Source: an uncultured Chloroflexales bacterium
Lineage (GTDB): Bacteria > Chloroflexota > Chloroflexia > Chloroflexales > Chloroflexaceae
Length of the DNA stretch: 64,000 nucleotides
NCBI GenBank assembly: GCA_937918935.1
Contig: CAKZSI010000072.1
Span: 16,049-80,048, forward strand
Direction of reading: 5' to 3'
In this document: positions 52,974-60,894 of the stretch, piece after piece
Numbering within the stretch: position 1 is the stretch's first letter
How the letters are laid out: each line of letters starts with the position of its first letter
Made by a program: the position numbers and the translations under genes
The notes under the pieces: model-generated
What the model was told of the DNA's origin: nothing
Databases searched by the model: none
The model's input: the letters and a program-made list of their open reading frames with translations, nothing else

Positions 52974-54326
52974 ATGTTTCGCAAGTTCGTCGCTCTTCCC
53001 CTTGTCTGCGCAGTCCTCTTTGGGCTTGGTCTGGCGCTGCTGCCGGCGCAGCGGGTCGCCGCCCAGCAGGGCATTTCCTGGACGACCGGCTTCCGCGTGC
53101 AGAACCTGGGCACCGCTACCGCCAATGTCGTTGTCCAACTGTACGAGGCCAATGGCAACAGCGCCGGGACGATCAACGACACCATTAATGCCACCGATGG
53201 CAAGACCTACTTCCCGGTGCCCAACGTCAACCCTGGCTTCCAGGGTTCGGCAGTCATCAGCGCCGACCAGCAGATCGCGGCCATCCTGAACATCAGTGGT
53301 AACAACTTCGCTTACAACGAGTCGGCCCTGGGCATCTCGCAGCCGTCGAACACTGTGCGCCTGCCGCTGATCATGCGCAACAACAGCGGCTTCAGCACCT
53401 GGTTCGCGGTGCAGAACGCCGGGAGCGCGGCGGCAAGTGTAACGGTGCAGTTCTCGCCGAACCCCGGCGCGGGCAATGCCTTCACGACCCCCGCCCAGAC
53501 CATCGCCCCTGGCGCGTCGGCCATTTTCGACCAGTCAACCCAGGCTGAGCTTGGCAACCTGTTCGTGGGCTCGGCGATCGTTACCGGCAACCAGCCCCTC
53601 GCCGTGGTGGTCAATCAGACCGGCACAGGCGCCCTGAAGCAGTTGCTGGCCTACAGCGGCTTCGCCAGCGGCTCGAACAACGTCATCCTGCCCCTCGTCC
53701 AGCAGGCGAACGCCGGCTTCAACACCGGCATCTCGGTGCAGAACTCGGGCACCACTGATGCGACGGTCACCGTCACCTACGGTCCAAACCTCGTTCCGGG
53801 CGGCAGCGCTCTGGCGAATGATACGGCCACCCTGCAGCCGGGGCGCAGCGCGGTCTTCCTTAAGAGCGGCGCCGATCGCTACGTCGGTTCGGCCACAGTG
53901 ACGACCGGCGCCGGACAGGAAGTCGTGGTGGTGGTCAACCAGTTCTCGTCGCGCTCGGGTACGGCCTACGAGGGTCTCAACAACGCTGCGGCAACCGACA
54001 AGGTCAGTCTCCCGCTGCTGATGGCCCGCAACGGCGGTTTTGACACCGGTGTCCAGTGCCGTCACCTCGGCTCCGGCGCGGTCAATATCACCCTCACCTA
54101 CACGCCGAACACCGTACCAGGCAGCACGTTCAACCCGCCGTCGGTGACGCAGAGCGTTCCCGCTGGCACGCCCTTCAACGTACAGCAGGGCCTCTTCTCC
54201 GAGCGCTACGTTGGGAGCGGTATTGTGACCACCAGCCCCGCCACGCCGGTCGTGTGCATCGTTAACCAGCTCAACAACGCGGCAACCGACGATCGCTTCC
54301 TGACCTACAACGGCGTCAACTACTAA
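52974..54326 (+). CDS. Secreted protein made of four tandem beta-rich repeats
   Basis: The protein (450 aa) has a signal peptide (FVALPLVCAVLFGLGLALLPAQRVAAQ) and no membrane anchor. The rest is four units of about 105 residues. Unit boundaries are marked by VRLPLIMRNNSGFSTWFAVQ, VILPLVQQANAGFNTGISVQ and VSLPLLMARNGGFDTGVQC, and unit ends by VGSAIVTG, VGSATVTTG and VGSGIVTTS followed by a VVVNQ strand. Asn, Thr, Ser and Gly are abundant, charge is low, and only two Cys (in the last unit) are seen. Such composition fits an abundant surface or sheath protein. Promoter and ribosome site are strong. The name of the family is unknown to me. Confidence 0.8.
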   Translation: MFRKFVALPLVCAVLFGLGLALLPAQRVAAQQGISWTTGFRVQNLGTATANVVVQLYEANGNSAGTINDTINATDGKTYFPVPNVNPGFQGSAVISADQQIAAILNISGNNFAYNESALGISQPSNTVRLPLIMRNNSGFSTWFAVQNAGSAAASVTVQFSPNPGAGNAFTTPAQTIAPGASAIFDQSTQAELGNLFVGSAIVTGNQPLAVVVNQTGTGALKQLLAYSGFASGSNNVILPLVQQANAGFNTGISVQNSGTTDATVTVTYGPNLVPGGSALANDTATLQPGRSAVFLKSGADRYVGSATVTTGAGQEVVVVVNQFSSRSGTAYEGLNNAAATDKVSLPLLMARNGGFDTGVQCRHLGSGAVNITLTYTPNTVPGSTFNPPSVTQSVPAGTPFNVQQGLFSERYVGSGIVTTSPATPVVCIVNQLNNAATDDRFLTYNGVNY

Positions 54327-54330
54327 GGCG

Positions 54331-54660
54331 CGTCGAGGGCTGCGCCCGCCTAAGAAACCTTCTTGCAAATGGAGGGGTGTGGGGAAAACAGGTTTCCCCA
54401 CGCCCCTGCTTAATGGAAGGGTTCGGGGGTCGCGCGCCATCCCGAAGAAACCTCCTTTGCATCCCCGATGTGTGGCCAGAGCCGGGTGCATAGCGGTAAG
54501 ATGTGGAGAAACACTGTGTTCCTTCACATCACTACCGTGTCCTGTCCCTGGCCTGCTGGGGGTGGGAGGTAAGATGTGGAGAGACGTTGTGTTCCTTCAC
54601 ATCACCCCTTGTAAGGCATGGTTCACGCCTGCGTTCCACTGACGGAGGGATATGCAAAAG
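54331..54660. repeat. Repeat-rich gap: family C and A palindromes, a 36-bp direct repeat and a family B block
   Basis: A family A copy, GTGGGGAAAACAGGTTTCCCC, spans about 54378-54400. TAAGATGTGGAGAAACACTG with the next 16 bases (54497-54532) recurs at 54570-54605 with three changes; each copy is itself a dyad (AGAAACAC...GTGTTCCT). GGTTCACGCCTGCGTTCC (family B) begins at 54620. No gene is seen. TATGAT at 54691 may be the -10 box of the next lipoprotein. Confidence 0.65.
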
Positions 54661-54737
54661 TTATCCCTTCGGCGCCTCACCCGAACGTTATATGATATGG
54701 TAGCGTGGTAAAGCGTGCCTTACGTAGTTAGCAGGTC

Positions 54738-55373
54738 ATGCCTATGAAACAATACTGGTTCCTGATCGCGCTGCTGGCGCTGCTGGCGGGGTGCGGCGCT
54801 CCTGCGGCCCCACAGCCAACCGCCGAAGCGCCGGGCGCTACCGCCATTCCCACGGCAGATGCTTCTCAGGCCGGGGCAGAAACCGCCGCTCCGGCCAGAA
54901 CAACCGGCTCCCAGGAAGCCTATCCAGGCCCGCAAACCGAGTACAAACCTTATCCCGGACCGGCGGGAAGCCCGGTTCCGACGACTGCCTCCGCCCCGGC
55001 GCCACCCACGCCAGCGCCAATACCAACACCATCAAGCAATACCGGGGTGGTACACGGCAGGCTGTACAACATTCAGACTAACGAACCACTGACCGAGGGC
55101 GTGCTCATCTATCTGTCACCGGTGCAGACAACCGACAATCCTGACATGAGCGCAGTAGCCCTCGATCCCCTGCGGGATCGCAGCACCATACCCGACGCTG
55201 AAGGGGGCTTCTTCTTCGCCGATGTGCCCCCCGGCCGGTACGGAATTGTGGTGCAGGCGCCCACAAGCCAGTACCTGACCCGTTTTGGGAACAACCTCGA
55301 GCAGGACGTGGTCATCACGGTCGAGGCGGGGCAAACGGTGAAGCTGGAGAAGATCGTATCGGGGTACCCCTAG
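54738..55373 (+). CDS. Lipoprotein with Pro/Thr-rich stalk and carboxypeptidase-regulatory-like domain
   Basis: The protein (211 aa) has a lipobox (LLALLAGCG) at residues 12-20 and should be anchored outside the membrane. A low-complexity stalk with two YPGP motifs (EAYPGPQTEYKPYPGPAG) and a TPAPIPTPSS stretch precedes a beta-sandwich domain: GVVHGRLYNIQTNEPLTEGVLIYLSP ... DAEGGFFFADVPPGRYGIVV, as in carboxypeptidase regulatory (CarboxypepD_reg-like) domains. Such domains bind or display rather than catalyse. The ATG at 54738 is followed two codons later by another ATG. Confidence 0.75.
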   Translation: MPMKQYWFLIALLALLAGCGAPAAPQPTAEAPGATAIPTADASQAGAETAAPARTTGSQEAYPGPQTEYKPYPGPAGSPVPTTASAPAPPTPAPIPTPSSNTGVVHGRLYNIQTNEPLTEGVLIYLSPVQTTDNPDMSAVALDPLRDRSTIPDAEGGFFFADVPPGRYGIVVQAPTSQYLTRFGNNLEQDVVITVEAGQTVKLEKIVSGYP

Positions 55374-55421
55374 CAGGAGCGTGGGGAAACCCGGGTTCCC
55401 TACAAACGGGATGACAAAGGA

Positions 55422-55452
55422 GGGTCTGGGAGGGCTTCGCCCTCCCAGACCC
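55422..55452. terminator. 14-bp perfect stem-loop (family C) between convergent genes
   Basis: GGGTCTGGGAGGGC (55422-55435), loop TTC, GCCCTCCCAGACCC (55439-55452). It lies between the stops of the lipoprotein and the minus-strand methyltransferase, with a family A copy at 55379-55405. It is suited to terminate in both directions, though without T-tracts. Confidence 0.6.
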
Positions 55453-55490
55453 TTCCGCGTTGAGCTTTGTTGACCTCAGAGGTTGACGCA

Positions 55491-56117
55491 TCAAAGCTGG
55501 CGGGTCGCCGTCGCCCACATGTTGAGCCCCAGTTCAAAGTAACCGAAACGCATCAGCGTGTGCGGAAAGCCGGCGCGACCAAAGTACCAGCCCAGGATCG
55601 GCAGCGTATAGGCGTAGGCGTGTTCCTCGATCTCCTCGCGACTCACCAGGTTAACACGCGCCATCGCGCGTAGCAGACCATCGGACCAGGCCGCGGGCGT
55701 GGTGATGATCAGCATGCCGCCCGGGGCCAGAATGCGGTAGACTTCGCTGAGCACGCTCTCAAGCTTCTCGGGGTCCAGATGCTCAACCACTGCAAGCATC
55801 GTCACGATGCTAAAGAACTGATCAGGAAACGGTAACTGTGTATCCTGATTCAGATCGCTATTGTGCCAGTGAATATCGCCGGCGATTTCACTCTGCGGAC
55901 TAAGCCGGTCGAGGGCAAACTTTTCGCGGAAGAAGGTATTTGAGAGGAAGTAGGGAAACGAGCCGCAGCCAATATCAAGGATGCGTCCGTCGCGCAACTG
56001 CGGCGGGATCAACCGGTTGGCTTTGCGGGCGCGCATCCGGGCGAGCAGCGGTTCCAGGAGGCCACCGCCCCGGGTTGGCCGGACCTTCTTCGATACGACC
56101 TTTTTCGATACGTTCAT
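55491..56117 (-). CDS. Class I SAM-dependent methyltransferase
   Basis: The protein (208 aa) has RILDIGCGSFPYFLSNTFFR (motif I), a DLNQDTQLPFPDQFFSIVTMLAVVEHLDPEKLESVLSEVYRILAPGG core and a C-terminal IPILGWYFGRAGF-like hydrophobic end, as in methyltransferases of polysaccharide clusters. ATG at 56117 overlaps the stop of the upstream GT-C-like gene (ATGA), so both act in one unit. A longer frame upstream is an antisense artefact of that gene. The substrate is unknown. Confidence 0.85.
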   Translation of the reverse strand: MNVSKKVVSKKVRPTRGGGLLEPLLARMRARKANRLIPPQLRDGRILDIGCGSFPYFLSNTFFREKFALDRLSPQSEIAGDIHWHNSDLNQDTQLPFPDQFFSIVTMLAVVEHLDPEKLESVLSEVYRILAPGGMLIITTPAAWSDGLLRAMARVNLVSREEIEEHAYAYTLPILGWYFGRAGFPHTLMRFGYFELGLNMWATATRQL

Positions 56118-58051
56118 AGGCCGCGGTTGTCCTTTCCTGCTGGTTGAAGGGCAAAGATCCACACCTGATCCTCGTGGTACACCAGGCGAAACGCAGCGTT
56201 TCCCAACAACGCCTCGGGCGCGATGATCTGCTCGCCGCCGCCATAGCCTACGCTGCCGCCGCGCTGCCCCAGGTAGACGTGGGTCACCGCGCGCTCGCGC
56301 AACCTGGCGATCGTCTGTGGATGCGTGACGCCCAGGTCGTGAATGGTGGCATAGAGGTCGTTGATCCACAGGCGATAGTCAGGTCGGGGACCCTGTTCGG
56401 CAATGTAGAGGATCGGCGGCAGAGTCGACTGGCGCCGGGCCAGCAGGGGGAGCCACCATCCGCCATCGGAGCCGACCACTACACCCGGGTTAGGAAAGAA
56501 GCCGTTGACGAGAAACCGCGCATCGGCGGGAGTTGAGCGGCGAATCCAGTCAAAGGCCCGCAGGTCTGCCGGTTCAACCATGGCGGTCGTGACCAGGTCC
56601 ATCTGCTGGAGGCGCTGCGCGCCTCCCCACCAGGCCAACCCGGCAATGCCCAGGGTAAGCCCCGCCAGCAGAGCAGGGCGGCTGAGACGGCGCGGTAACG
56701 CTGCTGCCAGTGCCCCGATGATCAGGGCGGCGGGAATATACGCGGCAATGAGCCAGGCGAAGTTGGTCAGGGTTCCCGCGCCGGGCAGGCCGAGCGCCTG
56801 GGGATTGACCAGCAAGAGCGCCAGCGACCACCACAACGCGACCGTGATCACCGCGCGGTTACGGCGCCACACCGCCCAGAGCAGCGCCAGCGGCAGAGCA
56901 TACCACACCGGCGCAGGCAGGAAGAACAGCGGCCCGCCCATCACGTTCAGCGAGTCGGCCCCCGGCGCGGCGCCTCCACGGGTGGCCGAGGCCGCCACAA
57001 TCGAACCCAGCACGACCAGGAGCTGTCCCCCCAGGACTCGTAGCAACCACGGCGCGACCAGCGCTCCGCTCAACAGGGCCAGCAGGCCGAGGCGCATCCC
57101 CCATTCGCGCCAGGAACCGCGTGCGCAAATCAGCACAATCGCCGGAAAGAAACACAGGGCAAAGATCGCGATCCGGTAGTGGGTAAGGAGCATACCGGCA
57201 AAGATGATGGACGTAATGAGCAGCAAGCCCCACTGGCGCCGGGGCGCTTCCAGGAAGCGCCAGGCCAGATACACCGCCACGGGAAGCATCACCTGCCCGG
57301 CGAGCTGCGTGTAGCGCCCCCAATGGACGTAGAGCATGGGCATCGGCGTAAGCAGACCGGCCAGCAGCAGCGCGGCGACGCCGGCCCAGCGGCTTCGACC
57401 CAACTGCACGGCCAGAGGATAGAGGGCCAGTACGGCGGCGATGTTGGCGATCTGCCCGATGAGCACAACCGCTCGCGGGGTCGCGATGCCGCTCATCCAG
57501 ACGATCGCAGCCACGTGGGCATGAAAACCGAAATGATAGGTGAACGTCTGGAGCGCGGCGTAGGGTTCCCAGGAACGAAACAGTCCTCCGTGTTCCACAA
57601 TCAGTTGGGCGATCATGGCGTGGTGAACGGAGTCGCCCCACAGCGGCACCTCTAGCCCGTGAACCGCCAGGCAACGCGTAGCGACGAGGGCGCCCGTGGT
57701 GATGACCAGAGCCGTTCCGGGCCAGAAGGCGCCCCCTGGTTCACGCGCGCGCCAACCCCGAGGCAGCGCCGCCGGACGCCGGTAGCTCCACAGCAGGAGA
57801 GGCAGGGCCAGCAGCGGCAGCACCCATCCCAGAGCAGGCCCCACCCGCAGGCCCGGCAGGTCCAGCGCCAGGAGTAGACAGGGGTAGAGGGCCATCCCCA
57901 CAACCAGCCCAAGGATCAGTTGCTCGGCGAGGGTAAGACCGGCCACGCCCGCCCAGCGCCGGAGCAGCGCCCACCCCGGCAATCCGAACAGCAGCACCGT
58001 CGCAGCCAGGGCCAGCAACCACTCCCGGGTCTCGATGATCGTCTCAGACAT
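56114..58051 (-). CDS. Large polytopic membrane protein, GT-C-like; paralogue of the 37-39 kb protein
   Basis: The protein (645 aa) has about 14 hydrophobic helices followed by a soluble C-terminus. Motifs shared with the 36977-39055 protein are WGDSVHHAMIAQLIVEHG, FTYHFGFHAHVAAIV, YVHWGRYTQLAGQVMLP, DARFLVNGFFPNPG and GGWWLPLLARR. The early outer-loop Asp and His-His suggest a GT-C transferase or a polymerase-like protein for lipid-linked glycans; catalysis is unproven. It is coupled to a methyltransferase by ATGA. The start codon touches the family B block of a composite repeat (58052 onward), so the repeat inserted right at the 5' boundary. Confidence 0.7.
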   Translation of the reverse strand: MSETIIETREWLLALAATVLLFGLPGWALLRRWAGVAGLTLAEQLILGLVVGMALYPCLLLALDLPGLRVGPALGWVLPLLALPLLLWSYRRPAALPRGWRAREPGGAFWPGTALVITTGALVATRCLAVHGLEVPLWGDSVHHAMIAQLIVEHGGLFRSWEPYAALQTFTYHFGFHAHVAAIVWMSGIATPRAVVLIGQIANIAAVLALYPLAVQLGRSRWAGVAALLLAGLLTPMPMLYVHWGRYTQLAGQVMLPVAVYLAWRFLEAPRRQWGLLLITSIIFAGMLLTHYRIAIFALCFFPAIVLICARGSWREWGMRLGLLALLSGALVAPWLLRVLGGQLLVVLGSIVAASATRGGAAPGADSLNVMGGPLFFLPAPVWYALPLALLWAVWRRNRAVITVALWWSLALLLVNPQALGLPGAGTLTNFAWLIAAYIPAALIIGALAAALPRRLSRPALLAGLTLGIAGLAWWGGAQRLQQMDLVTTAMVEPADLRAFDWIRRSTPADARFLVNGFFPNPGVVVGSDGGWWLPLLARRQSTLPPILYIAEQGPRPDYRLWINDLYATIHDLGVTHPQTIARLRERAVTHVYLGQRGGSVGYGGGEQIIAPEALLGNAAFRLVYHEDQVWIFALQPAGKDNRGL

Positions 58052-58215
58052 GGTTCACACCGACGTTCCCGTTGGAGGGGGTAGGGAGGCGGCGCCTCCC
58101 TGCAACTGCCGTTCCTCCCTGCGGCGGGCGCGCGCCTGTTCGAAAGGCGGACGTGTCTGCCGCCGCGGGCGGAGGCAACGAATCGCGGAGGGCCGTACCC
58201 TCCGCACCTCCCCCA
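58052..58215. repeat. Composite intergenic repeat, copy 2 (families B and C)
   Basis: It shows GGTTCACACCGACGTTCCCG, then GGGAGGCGGCGCCTCCC, TCGAAAGGCGGACGTGTCTG, CCGCGGGCGGA and CGGAGGGCCGTACCCTCCG: the same order as at 3051-3215. The remaining gap to 58301 contains no gene. Confidence 0.65.
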
Positions 58216-58301
58216 CACTGTTACGGAAAAGGCCGCGCAGCGAAACCATGCATGAGAGGTTGTTCTTGTTCGGTAACAATGCCCGATTATACCATCGCTC
58301 C

Positions 58302-58781
58302 TCAGCTATGGCGCAGAATGGCTTCCAGTTCACGCAGGCGCTTGATCTGGGAGGAGTTGAGGCCGATGATCGGACGGGCGGCGCGGATGCGGGCCAGGGC
58401 GGTCCGGTGGTCCAGGTCCCGGCGGTACATCAGGTATGCTGCGGCCATCAGCGGGGCGCGCCCCACCCCGGCGTGGCAGTGCACAAAGACGGTCAATCCG
58501 GCCTGATGAGCGGCGCTGATGAACGCGATGCCATCGGCGAGTTGTTCAATGGTAGGCGGCGTGAAATCCTGCACCGCCAGACGCAGCAGCCGGTCAGGCG
58601 CGCCGCCAGCGAAGCGATCCTCGCGTTCAGCCTGCATGCTCAGCACCGCACGCACGCCCAGGGCGCGCAATGCCGGCCACTGGTCAGGTCGAAACTGGCC
58701 GCCCACCAGCAGATCCGGTTCGATAATCGAGGCGTTGAGTCCAAACAAGCGCCGCAACTGGGTTGAGAGGTAAACACGCAT
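58302..58781 (-). CDS. Dual-specificity protein phosphatase
   Basis: The protein (159 aa) has the Cys-based phosphatase signature VFVHCHAGVGRAP with nucleophile C102 and R108. The probable general acid is D72 in VQDFTPP, spaced as in DSP enzymes, and the N-terminal strand is IIEPDLLVGGQFRPDQWPAL. It would remove phosphate from Tyr, Ser/Thr or another substrate such as an RNA end or lipid. ATG at 58781 has AGGA seven bases upstream. It could oppose the Hanks-type kinase 42 kb away, but nothing in the sequence links them directly. Confidence 0.87.
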   Translation of the reverse strand: MRVYLSTQLRRLFGLNASIIEPDLLVGGQFRPDQWPALRALGVRAVLSMQAEREDRFAGGAPDRLLRLAVQDFTPPTIEQLADGIAFISAAHQAGLTVFVHCHAGVGRAPLMAAAYLMYRRDLDHRTALARIRAARPIIGLNSSQIKRLRELEAILRHS

Positions 58782-58840
58782 GCGTTGATCCTGATAAGAC
58801 CATGGTCGGTCTGCGGTCCTCGCCACCCCCGACCTGCTGT

Positions 58841-58863
58841 CCTCTCCACCCGAGGTGGAGAGG
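58841..58863. repeat. Family E stem-loop
   Basis: CCTCTCCACC (58841-58850), CGA, GGTGGAGAGG (58854-58863): a 10-bp perfect hairpin in the divergent region upstream of the phosphatase. The rest of 58864-59145 holds only degenerate repeat remnants and TATAGT/TACAAT boxes near 59121-59136. Confidence 0.65.
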
Positions 58864-59145
58864 AAGGGCATGCCGAACGCGGCGAGACAGGGCAGGGTGA
58901 GATACGACGCTCCAGCGCCTGCTGGAGGAGGACACGGAAAGAGCGTTGCTTCACGTCACTGTGCGCCGGAACGGCGCCAACCACTCCAACCTCGGCGAGG
59001 CATCGGGCAATCAGCTTTCCCCATACCTCTCCAGCATACGGTTGTTATGGAAGCAAGCTGCACGACGCCGATAACACCGATCTGGGCAACCCCGGGTCCC
59101 CAAACCTCCGCGAGAAGCCATATAGTAGTGTACAATGAGAACGCC

Positions 59146-60066
59146 GTGACCGACACAGGTTGGCGCACCCGGTTGCCCACTATGTGGCTCTTTCGCAAAA
59201 GTTTCGACATCAGCCGCGCCAGGCCGCGCAATCTCACCAGTAACGATCTGCACGCCGTTTCGCGCTTGCTCCGTGACGGTAGTCGCCGTTTCAGCCTGCT
59301 GAGCGGCAACGACCTTGAGATGCTGCTCGCTGAAGGTCTGGGCGTGGCACTTGAAGCCGGGGGCGAATTGCGAGCCGTGGCGCTGATCAGCAGGTCGAGC
59401 GAGGAGACATGCTGGCTGCGCGCGATCGCCTTTGCCGAAGGAGCGGAGAGCAGCGCGGGGATCACCGCCCTCGTGAGCGCCCTGCACGCCAGCTTGAAGG
59501 CCGCGGGAGTGCGCCACGTGTACTTCGGCGGCGATGGCAACATCGAGTACTGGCTGATACCTACCCTGCGGGCCATGGGCTATCAACACGATACCGACGT
59601 CCTGGTGTATGAGAAGCAGCGCCTCACCATCCCCAGCACGGGTAACCCTGCCGTTCACATCCGGCCCGCCGTCGGGGAGGATCTGCCGGCCATTCTGCGC
59701 CTGGATCAGGTGTGCTTTGAACCGCAATGGACCAAAGATGATACTATTCTCAGCCCGGCGATCGAGCAGGGGCCGTACTTCGTGGTCGCCGAACTCAACG
59801 GCGCGCTGGTGGGCTACGCCTATGCCACCGCGCATTTCGGCGGGCGGCTGATGCATCTGGTACGGATCGCCGTCACACCGGAGCATCGCGGCCAACACAT
59901 CGGGGTCAGCCTCCTGGCAGACCTGATCACCTACGCCCGCAAGCATGGCGCCGTGGCGGTAACACTCAATACGCAGGCCTACAACCAGAGCGCGCAGCGC
60001 CTCTACCGCTGGTTCGGCTTTGCGCCCACCGGTGAGCAGCATCCGATCCTGCGCTGCGATTTGTGA
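59146..60066 (+). CDS. GNAT-family N-acetyltransferase, two-domain
   Basis: The protein (306 aa) ends in a clear GNAT domain, residues about 165-306: HIRPAVGEDLPAILRLDQVCF, YFVVAELNGALVGYAYA, and the acetyl-CoA loop RIAVTPEHRGQHIGVSLLADL followed by LNTQAYNQSAQRLYRWFGF, a RimI-like C-terminus. The first half (residues about 25-150) also has GNAT-like order, ending VRHVYFGGDGNIEYWLIPTLRAMGY, but lacks the loop, so it may be a degenerate twin. GTG at 59146 lies 9 bases after TACAAT (59131-59136) and would be nearly leaderless; ATG at 59182 is the alternative. Substrate unknown. Confidence 0.85.
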   Translation: MTDTGWRTRLPTMWLFRKSFDISRARPRNLTSNDLHAVSRLLRDGSRRFSLLSGNDLEMLLAEGLGVALEAGGELRAVALISRSSEETCWLRAIAFAEGAESSAGITALVSALHASLKAAGVRHVYFGGDGNIEYWLIPTLRAMGYQHDTDVLVYEKQRLTIPSTGNPAVHIRPAVGEDLPAILRLDQVCFEPQWTKDDTILSPAIEQGPYFVVAELNGALVGYAYATAHFGGRLMHLVRIAVTPEHRGQHIGVSLLADLITYARKHGAVAVTLNTQAYNQSAQRLYRWFGFAPTGEQHPILRCDL

Positions 60067-60118
60067 CCCGCTGGCCCATCGGTGGGCATCCGGCGCTCCC
60101 AACACCGGTTGGATGAAA

Positions 60119-60220
60119 TTGGGGCAACCCGGTTTCGCCACCCCCCTGCTGAAAAAGGGGTCGAGGGCTGAAGCAGCGCGCGCACAATCAGTGGGGCAAT
60201 CTGGTTTCTCCGCCCCTCTG
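60119..60220. repeat. Two degenerate family A palindromes in tandem
   Basis: TTGGGGCAACCCGGTTTCGC begins near 60119 and GTGGGGCAATCTGGTTTCTC near 60191, each followed by a C-rich tail as in other family A copies. They fill most of the gap ahead of the SH3 protein gene. Confidence 0.55.
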
Positions 60221-60254
60221 GCAGAGGGGCGGATCTGGGAATGTGAGGTGCCGC

Positions 60255-60803
60255 GTGCCTCCACGAGCCAATCCACGAGACTGGGAGCGCTATTTTGGCC
60301 CCGGGGCGCCGCGCCGGGGAGGGCCGATCCGCGCGCTCGCCAATCTGCTGATTGCCGGCACGGCACTTGCGCTTCTTGTGGGAAGCGGGTTCTTTGCCGT
60401 GCGCTTTGGCCTTGAACGCGCTCGCGCCAGCGCCAGCGCCACGGCCAGCGCCATCGAAACGAGCAATGCCGCCGTTCTCGCCACGCGCACGGCCCGCGCC
60501 CTCACCACAGAGGAGGCCAGCGTCCCACCCATCTCAGGCACGCCGGCGAGCACCATTATCAGCCGCGGTACGGTGCTGGCCGGAGGCAATCTGCGCAGCG
60601 AGCCGCGCATTGCACCGGAGACGGTCATTGGCCAGATCTGCCCCGGCGACGGGGTGGAGTTCCTCGAACAACGCACCACCGATGGCGCCACCTGGTATCG
60701 CGTCCGCATCACCGCGATCGGTGAAGCATGCACCCCGCAACGTGTCAGTGCTGGCAGCCAGGGTTGGGCCAGCGCGACCCTGCTGTCGGAACCGCTGCCG
60801 TAG
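60255..60803 (+). CDS. Membrane-anchored SH3-like domain protein
   Basis: The protein (182 aa) has a basic N-terminus, one membrane helix (ALANLLIAGTALALLVGSGFFAVRF), a short Ala/Ser/Thr linker and a bacterial SH3-like domain. The domain runs ISRGTVLAGGNLRSEPRIAPETVIGQICPGDGVEFLEQRTTDGATWYRVRI ... QGWASATLL. It resembles SH3b domains that bind cell wall peptides. GTG at 60255 has GAGG six bases upstream; a GTG at 60243 is possible. Two Cys in the domain might form a disulfide outside the cell. It has no catalytic domain. Confidence 0.75.
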   Translation: MPPRANPRDWERYFGPGAPRRGGPIRALANLLIAGTALALLVGSGFFAVRFGLERARASASATASAIETSNAAVLATRTARALTTEEASVPPISGTPASTIISRGTVLAGGNLRSEPRIAPETVIGQICPGDGVEFLEQRTTDGATWYRVRITAIGEACTPQRVSAGSQGWASATLLSEPLP

Positions 60804-60810
60804 CGATAGG

Positions 60811-60890
60811 AGATGCTTCTGCATCTTCAGGCGCGCTTCTGCGGGTTTCTGTGGAGGTATGCACATGTTGTTCCACCTCCACACCTCCAC
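60811..60890. repeat. Hairpins after the SH3 protein gene
   Basis: AGATGC-TTCT-GCATCT (60811-60826) is a perfect hairpin 7 bases past the stop. GTGGAGGT (60851-60858) pairs with ACCTCCAC (60875-60882 or 60883-60890). They lie between two convergent genes, as expected of terminators, but lack T-tracts. Confidence 0.5.
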
Positions 60891-60894
60891 ACCC

